From contig OZ017767.1 in NCBI GenBank assembly GCA_963969345.1, positions 4,244,739 to 4,308,738 of the forward strand: 64,000 nucleotides of DNA. Direction: 5' to 3'. The position numbers and the translations under genes are program-made. Positions within the stretch are counted from its first letter, which is position 1. Each line of letters opens with the position of its first letter. Shown here piece after piece: positions 57,726 to 64,000 of this stretch. Source of the DNA: Turbatrix aceti (taxonomy: Eukaryota; Nematoda; Chromadorea; Rhabditida; Panagrolaimidae). A model generated the notes under the pieces. The model saw only the letters and a list, made by a program, of their open reading frames with translations. It did not search any database and was not told the DNA's origin.

Positions 57726-58466
57726 TTAATCTGCTAGGCACATGCCAAATCTGTCACACGTCGAGTTGCCGTAGCTGGAGCAGTCACTGTCGGTCAGGCA
57801 GCCGTCACCTGGTACGTACACCTGGTTTGCGGCGTTGGCACTGCAAAGGGTCGTCATACATTAAAAAACGTCTGTAACGACTCACTTCTGATTGTAGTGG
57901 CAGACTGTGACTGCGCTCGTCGAGGAGCAGAGCACGGTGGAGCAGCCGACTCGGTTCGTGTGCCCGTGCACTGCCTGATTCCAGTTTGCCAGCTTCGAAT
58001 TGGCCGTCGCATTTGTCAAAATACCGTATTCCAGAACACTGTCAGCAATGCTCGTAAAGGCATTGGCAAAAATCTCGACTTCTGCCAAGCCGCCTGAGAA
58101 CGTGATTGTAAAAAGCTCGCCGTTGGTTGTTGACGAGCGCTGAAGCTCGCACGTCTGCGCCACCTTGAAGGCAGACGCTTCCAAATCGCAGTCGTATGCC
58201 TGAAATTTTTTTTTTTTTGCGGTTTCAACATGGAAGACAAAAATTACGATTTTGTAGTAATTTTGAGCGCTGGGAACGAGGCCCTGCTTGTTAGGGGCCT
58301 GCCCTGCGAATACCAGGTCCCTGTACTGGAGGTGCATCGACAGCGCGACGACTCGGTAGTGATCTGTGACGTTGATCAGCGGGCAGATCGTTGTGGAATT
58401 CACAGTGGTGGCCCTGACACCCGGAACAGCACAGAACAGGAACAAAGCGACCAGAATCTCGAGCAT
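57726..58466 (-). CDS. secreted CAP/SCP-TAPS family protein
   Basis: Three exons (58466-58248, 58199-57886, 57840-57726) give 215 aa. The N-terminus MLEILVALFLFCAVPGVRA is a clear signal peptide. The rest has the outline of a CAP (SCP/TAPS, Pfam 00188) domain: an early helix ending in RDLVFAGQ, YDCDLEASAFKVAQTCEL, NWNQAVHGHTNRVGCSTVLC and VCHYNQN, with paired cysteines and a Cys-rich tail (GCLTDSDCSS). The HxxxxGCA-like and CxYxxxGN-like motifs are diverged, and the usual metal-site His after the first helix is not obvious. Nematodes have many such secreted proteins; a role is not predictable from sequence. The ATG at 58466 is preferred because an upstream in-frame extension has no ATG. Confidence 0.85.
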
Positions 58467-61400
58467 GGCAACGGTGACATCTGCCGACAAACCAACAACG
58501 AGGGCCTATTTGTACCCGAAGCCCGGCAAACTTCCTCAACCTCTCCCGCGAGTTCACGTGTCATTTGCGCACCTGTCGTGTTTCATGCGAGTTCTCTGTG
58601 TCGGCAAACAGTGGTATCCTCACAGCTGAAGGTTGTGTCAGAAATCCCATGCGAGTTCAGAAATTATGGGGGGGATGTCAGTTTCTCGAGGTTATTCACA
58701 CAGGGATTCGTCCAAAAATTATCAAAAGCACCACCGGTCGTAACGAAACTGTACATGGACCCCCTGCTTCGATTTAATTTTTCCTTGAAACAAAAAGTGT
58801 CATTTTCATTCCATTGTTTATGCCAACGTAGAGGCACGTGCTTTTTTGCACTCGTCATCGTTATTTCGTCATCATCCAAGTTCATCACAGACATTGTTTT
58901 CTGTTTTTGTCTCGGCTGTTGTGTCTAACAAAATGACGAGTTCTTAGTTTATTTTGTTGACACGCTGCTGCTCTTTGCACTCCGCATCGCACGTGTACAA
59001 CTGTCTTGGCCGACTGCGTGGGTAGTGTACCCGATCAAATGATAACCATCTTCGCGGACTGCACGTCTCTTTTTGGGGAAACAATGGAATGGATCGCAAA
59101 ACGGAAGTACGGGACACGCTCTGCTGACAGCTGACCAGCCCACATCATCCCACGTTGGTGTTTACCCGGGTGAAGAGGCACGTGAAAGAGACAAACGGAC
59201 TACCAGAATTATCCGAGGGATTTCGAAAGTGATTTCAAAAGAGACGTACATACGTAGCGTGCTGGCTGGTCCGGTGGGCGTTTGTTTCGCAAGAGGCTCA
59301 TGTGCCACGGCACTTTCGTCGTTTCGAAAGGCGCTGCGCCACGAGCCAAGGCAGGCTCGTCCATTTTACTCCAAGTCGCAGTCGGCTGCCTGAGACGCAC
59401 GCCAGGCGGCGTACACGGACGCACACAGGCCCGCATGCGGCTAGGAGTCTGTGTGTGTTTCGCAATCATCGCTACAGCCGGCTTTTGAGGGGGGATCAAA
59501 AAGGCAGACGCAGGAGGACGCGTCGCTGAGAGCGGTGTGCGCAGCCTCTACCTGGGGCGTGCGTGCATACGTACGTCGGACGGACGACCCGCTCGCTCGC
59601 TTGACGACAGCGATCGCTTCGAGGCCTGTTGCGACACGAAGTTGTTGATCGTCGGGCGCGGGGTGGGTTGGATGGATGAGTCATCGCTCTTAAAAGACGC
59701 GCCTCCGGACGACCAGTGGATCAAAAAGGGCGACGACGTCATCTTGTTTCTTGTCTCGTCTTGTCCGTCTCGGTGGTTCAGGTGTCCAAGGCACGTGTCC
59801 TTCTCCCACCTTTGGTTCTGGTCCTTTTTAGTTCTTCTTCCGCGCCTGCTTTCCTGGCGATGAGGGACACCCCGCGGTGACACTCGCTACGTCGTGTTTG
59901 CGTTTTGGCGACAGCCGCAAACATGAATCGAATCGCTTCCAAAAACCCTCGCCGTCGACTTTTATGATCGAGCGTTTGCGCGCTCGTGACCGGCACATAT
60001 GTATGTCGCGTGAAATTGTCCCACTTGTACGGCCACTCTCCCGCGGCTGTAGTCGCGGATCTTCCGGCCAAAAGGCTATCCCTCATCCTCCAGGCATTTT
60101 CTCCTCCGATTCATTAACCCCGCCGCGTGATCGATCGATCTCCGGTTTTTTTATCGTCGCATTTGTTTTTTTTTTGTTGGCGGACGAGGAAGAATACGAA
60201 ATATTCCCGTCAGCGTGTTCGTGCGTATGTTGTTTGCGCGATTTTATCCACGAATGTTCTGGAGCCTGAAAAGCACCTAAAAAGTCGTAAAAGTCTCACG
60301 ATCTTGCGATTTTGCGTGAACAATTGCGCGTCGCGTGTCTGTCTTATCGATTTGACTCGAGACCTGGCTAATAGAGGAATTTTTTGTCTGGTTCCGCGTT
60401 TTCACTTCTCTTGTACTTCTTTTTTTTCATTTCTCCGTGCATTTCTTGGCATCTAGCGCATATTTTTTTTACAACAAACACCTGGGATGTCTCAATTCTC
60501 AATTTTTGACCTGCCAGTGACAAATGTAACAGATTGTTTTCACAGCGCACGGGAAGGTGTTATTTACGTGATTGATATTCATGTAGTCAGTCACCTTTGC
60601 AACACGTCACCATAGACGAGAGAACACGACGCGACAGAGGTCGAAGTAGACGACTGCCGTCTGACACGATCAATCGAAGTCTAGGATTTTTTTGGCATGC
60701 CTGAACATTTCTAAAACCCGTTGATTTCCCGATGGCTCCCCAGCGAGGTTTTGCAAGTCGTAAAAGGCGTAAATCAAGCGAGATTAGGGCTGTGTAAAGT
60801 GCAAAGCCGGGCCATACCGCACCTTGTGCAAACACACGCCACAGATTGTTGGTTGTATCCTCGACGCTTTACCTGTGTCACGGATTAACTATCCCGTCTC
60901 CGAAAGTGACCCCTCTCGCCCGGCACAAGCTGTTGCATCCGATATTCCGAAAATAGATAGAAACAAATCTTGGCTGCAAGGATGATTTTTCTCAGAATTC
61001 TAAATGGTTTATTTTTGACGTTTTTAAAATTATGATGACATGAGTGCTGATAAAGCCAGCCTCAAAGATAGTTCGGGGGACTCATTTCCGGGCGCTCCTT
61101 CAATACTTTTTTTGATAACACCACGGAAAATCTTTTTTAAAAGGTAAATTACTGGTTGAAGCGGGGATGATAAAGGGACGTTTTGAATCAGCTGGAAAAC
61201 TACTTTGAATTGTGAAAAAAGGTGCGAAGTAGCGCCCCCGTAATTTTTCATTGCTATAAAGTCATAGCCAAGAAGCCAATTTTTCACTCTTTTCGATCTC
61301 TCAAAATCCACTATCACTATGTAGATTACCTTTAAAAAATATTTTGTGAATAAAAAGTTTAGGAAATGCAATAACACAAAAATGTGTGCTAACTTTTTCA

Positions 61401-62458
61401 GAGTGTCCCATGTTTTTGTTTTGTGCTAAAAATATGAAAAAAAAAGAATTTTTTTAGCTATTTGGGCGCCTTAGGCAGCGTCAATGAGGCTCAGAAGCAA
61501 TGGCCAACTTGACGTTGTTGCTCGGAGGCTTGCGAGAGAGCAACGCTGTCTTAGCGCTCAACAGCAGGTGAATCATCTCTTTTTTTCCACCGACAAGTGC
61601 TTTTTTTTGTTTTACAAGAAGCAAAAAAACGTGCCTTTGCTACGTTTTGTGAGCCAGCACTTTTCTACTTTATCAATCGGCCAAAAATTGTTCTTATTCT
61701 AATTCCTGGATAGATTCTGAGCACTGTAAGGAGACACCGTACCTGTGATCCAGACGGGAATGAGAGGGAAACAGAGAAGACAAAGTCTAGCATGCAAGAA
61801 TAACTACAAAAGTCAGTCAGTCGGTCCCCACCTTGTTGGCTGTGGAGGAGGGTAGCTAGCGCTCGTACAGCTTTGGTAAATACCGTAACCTTTGCCTCTC
61901 GGTCGAGAACCGTCCCTCGCTTCTCGCCGCCGCTGCCCGCCCATTTCGCGGTCGTCGTCTTGATCTCCGCGTCGTCGTCGAGACACAGCGTCTCTCGTTG
62001 TTGCACCAAACTCGGTGCCATTTGACTCTCGACGGCTCAGTGGTGGTGCTGTCAAATACCAGGCAACGTCGATCCCGCCCGAAGCCCCGCCGACGCCTCC
62101 CATCGACATCGACGGTCGCTGGAAGGGAAAGAAAAAAAAAGAAGAATTCGACGTAGCTGCGAAGCCGGCGGTCATCTGTGCCTCGATCGAGAGTGAGTGA
62201 CTGACTGAGTGATTCTCTCTCGCCAAGTCATCATCCCTCCTGGTCCTTCCTGTTTGCCGCGTGATTCAGTACTGCAACCTCACTCACCCACACTCTGTCA
62301 TCCTGCCAGCCTCCAGAGCGAGCGACGTCCGTGTGTGTAAGAGTGTGGTGATTAAACGAGGCGGCCACAACCAACGTGCGCGCCATTGTGTGACTGACGA
62401 CTGTTGACTTTCCCAAGAATCACCAGCAGAAGGGGTGCGACAACACACGTGTCCGCCC
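58467..62458. other. long intergenic region upstream of the Fos-like gene
   Basis: No supported coding exon was found in about 4 kb. Short ORFs at 58949-60456 and 61813-62226 are Arg/Ser-rich and lack domain features. The stretch probably holds the 5' regulatory region and perhaps untranslated exons of the bZIP gene. Confidence 0.45.
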
Positions 62459-63576
62459 ATGAATTCGTCATCGACCAACGGCACCTCCGGTGGTTACGGG
62501 GATTCTCTGCAGGCGTCGAGCTCGTCGATTGCCGCTTCTCTGCCGCTCCTCGCGTCCGCTAGCAATAATGGCTCCTCGGCACTGGCCAATTCTACTTCTA
62601 CGACGGCCCCGCAGCCGTCAGCGGCGACCTTCTACCCCGGCACTGGCAATTACGGTGTCTACAGTGATCCCGGCACACCCTCAACTGCTTCGGGAGCGCC
62701 GTACTCCTTTTTGCCGTCGTACAATCCGTACTCCGCAATCACGCCGCAACTCGATATCAACATGTTTCTCAATCCGTGGTCGTTTGTCGATGTGGGTTAT
62801 GCCTCGATGAGTCACGGGTACTCTGCGGCCAGCACCTGCTTGGCTAGGCTTTGTCTCCTCTCGTCTTTCTCTTGTAGTGGATTCCTTGTCACCGCTCCTT
62901 AACCTAGTGCTTTCTCTATCGATCGACCGCCGGGACGTGACTCGTTGTTTCTGGTAGAAAATCGGGGTGGTCGACATGATTCACGTGGGTCAGGTATCTG
63001 TGTTTTGAGAGCTGGGTGGTGTTAAATGAATTTCGAAGCTTTATCGAAGCGATTTGTCAGTTTTTTTTTCATCTGAAACGAGTTGAAATGCGAAATCAGA
63101 AACCCTCTAGCCAGGTCTCATCTTTCATTTTTCCGCATTGCTTTGCTGTTTTTTACGAGCCAGAATCCAACATTTTTTTCGCCTTTCAGATCGGCAGTGA
63201 AGTGCCTTTCCCGTGTGATCAATCGACGTCGCACGCATCAGTGCCATCGTTTTTTGCAGCTCAGACGCTCTCTTCCCCACACAATCCAGCAGCCGCAGCC
63301 GCCGCCGCGATGACTCGCTACACCCGTTCCGCCGCCGCCGCTGCCGTGTCAGGCAGTGGCTCCAACCAGAGGCGAGGAGGTCGCAGACCGCGTGAAGAAT
63401 ACGTAAGCATCGATTTCATGCCAATTTGCTCAGCCTGACCACAGCGAGATTTTCAGGATCGGAACGACATCACCGCAGAGGACCGCGATAAACGGGACAA
63501 GCGCCGTCAACGCAACAAGGAAGCCGCAGCTAGGTGTCGTCAACGCCGCCTCGACCTCATGCAGACTCTACAAGCT
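62459..63576 (+). CDS. Fos-like bZIP transcription factor, 5' part
   Basis: Three exons (62459-62791, 63190-63402, 63457-63576) join in phase 0 to 222 codons, and the gene runs on past a donor at 63577. The N-terminus is Ser/Ala/Thr-rich with Tyr/Pro-rich segments (activation-domain-like), then poly-Ala. The basic region KRRQRNKEAAARCRQRR has the N-x-x-A-A-x-x-C-R signature of bZIP proteins, with RNKxAAARCR and LDLMQTLQA as in Fos/ATF3-type members rather than Jun. The leucine zipper should begin in the next exon, which is not found before the right edge. The product would bind AP-1-type sites as a heterodimer. The first exon's link to the bZIP exons rests on matching splice sites and phase only. 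Confidence 0.7.
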
Positions 63577-64000
63577 GTAAGTTTTTTTTTCTTCTCGAAA
63601 GATGCGCTGATAACTGAGCTATTGGGCAAGTTTTCTCTGTTTGCCTCTGACTCACGGCTTGAGTTTGGGATTATCCGTTATGGATACATCGACATCGCTG
63701 CCCGCACCGTACTAGGACCTTCGTTCGGCGGGGAGTACCGTAAGCCGCAGGACTTCAAACAGTGAAGCCGCCGCCGCTGCTGCCGCTGTCCAAGTTTTGA
63801 TACATTTTTCTGTCTCGACTTGGCGTACGGTCTGTCGAGGCAAATTCTGTCATGCAACGGGCTTTGTTGATCATTACGCGGTCGAGACTTGCTCCTTCGC
63901 TAGACAAGACAAATACAGACAGTTCATGATTCTGCACTTTTCCCTTTTTAAACGTAAAAATACGCGGCATCGATGTGTCTTATTTTTGGTGTTCAAGCAC

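Noticed and set aside
61813..62226. 137-codon minus-strand ORF near the Fos-like gene
   Set aside because: Arg-rich, no domain, overlaps other equally open frames upstream of the bZIP gene.

Overview
This is nuclear animal DNA, most likely from a nematode. Genes have several short introns (about 44-60 bp, T-rich) with GT..TTTTCAG borders. The P450 resembles the nematode CYP33/CYP14 group. CAP, innexin, Fos, PIKfyve and Gemin3-type genes are present, and many start codons follow closely behind a TTTTCAG-like acceptor, as expected for spliced-leader trans-splicing. No ribosomal RNA, CRISPR or bacterial operon signal is seen. The exact clade cannot be fixed by eye.

Layout. (1) 1-3.7 kb: a minus-strand gene for a Ser/Ala-rich protein with an internal 70-residue duplication, followed downstream by tandemly duplicated exon-like blocks. 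(2) 4.2-4.6 kb: a complete hAT-type MITE. (3) 6.0-7.65 kb: an intact P450. (4) 8.8-11.7 kb: an ABCC10/MRP7-like transporter lacking its 5' half. (5) 12.5-16.1 kb: a plus-strand gene for an acidic disordered protein. It is followed to about 28.1 kb by some 12 kb of exon-like, largely non-coding modules bounded by GT/AG-like signals, tandemly repeated and rich in perfect hairpins. (6) 28.3-32.8 kb: GC-rich hairpin DNA and nested mobile elements. A hAT MITE contains a tiny LTR element whose only gene is an integrase. (7) 33.7-34.2 kb: the 3' end of an innexin. (8) 34.4-39.8 kb: DDX20/Gemin3 and CDC25 on the minus strand. (9) 39.9-45.3 kb: a gene-poor GC-rich interval with clustered TTGCGCAA palindromes. 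(10) 45.3-58.5 kb: a compact housekeeping block with RPT2, a small unknown protein, FTSJ1-type tRNA methyltransferase, cytosolic AspRS, PIKfyve, a small membrane protein and a secreted CAP protein. (11) 62.5 kb to the right edge: the 5' part of a Fos-like bZIP gene.

The housekeeping genes are ordinary. The unusual material lies at 1-3.7 kb and 12.5-28.8 kb. Two unrelated-looking disordered-protein genes have the same plan. The coding part ends in a short basic R-Y-x-L-R motif, the ORF closes within a few codons of a predicted splice into the next block, and a long train of repeated, hairpin-bearing exon-like modules follows. Some hairpins keep their stems while their loops, or both members of a base pair, change. 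That suggests selection on RNA structure, but it has not been tested by folding statistics or RNA data.
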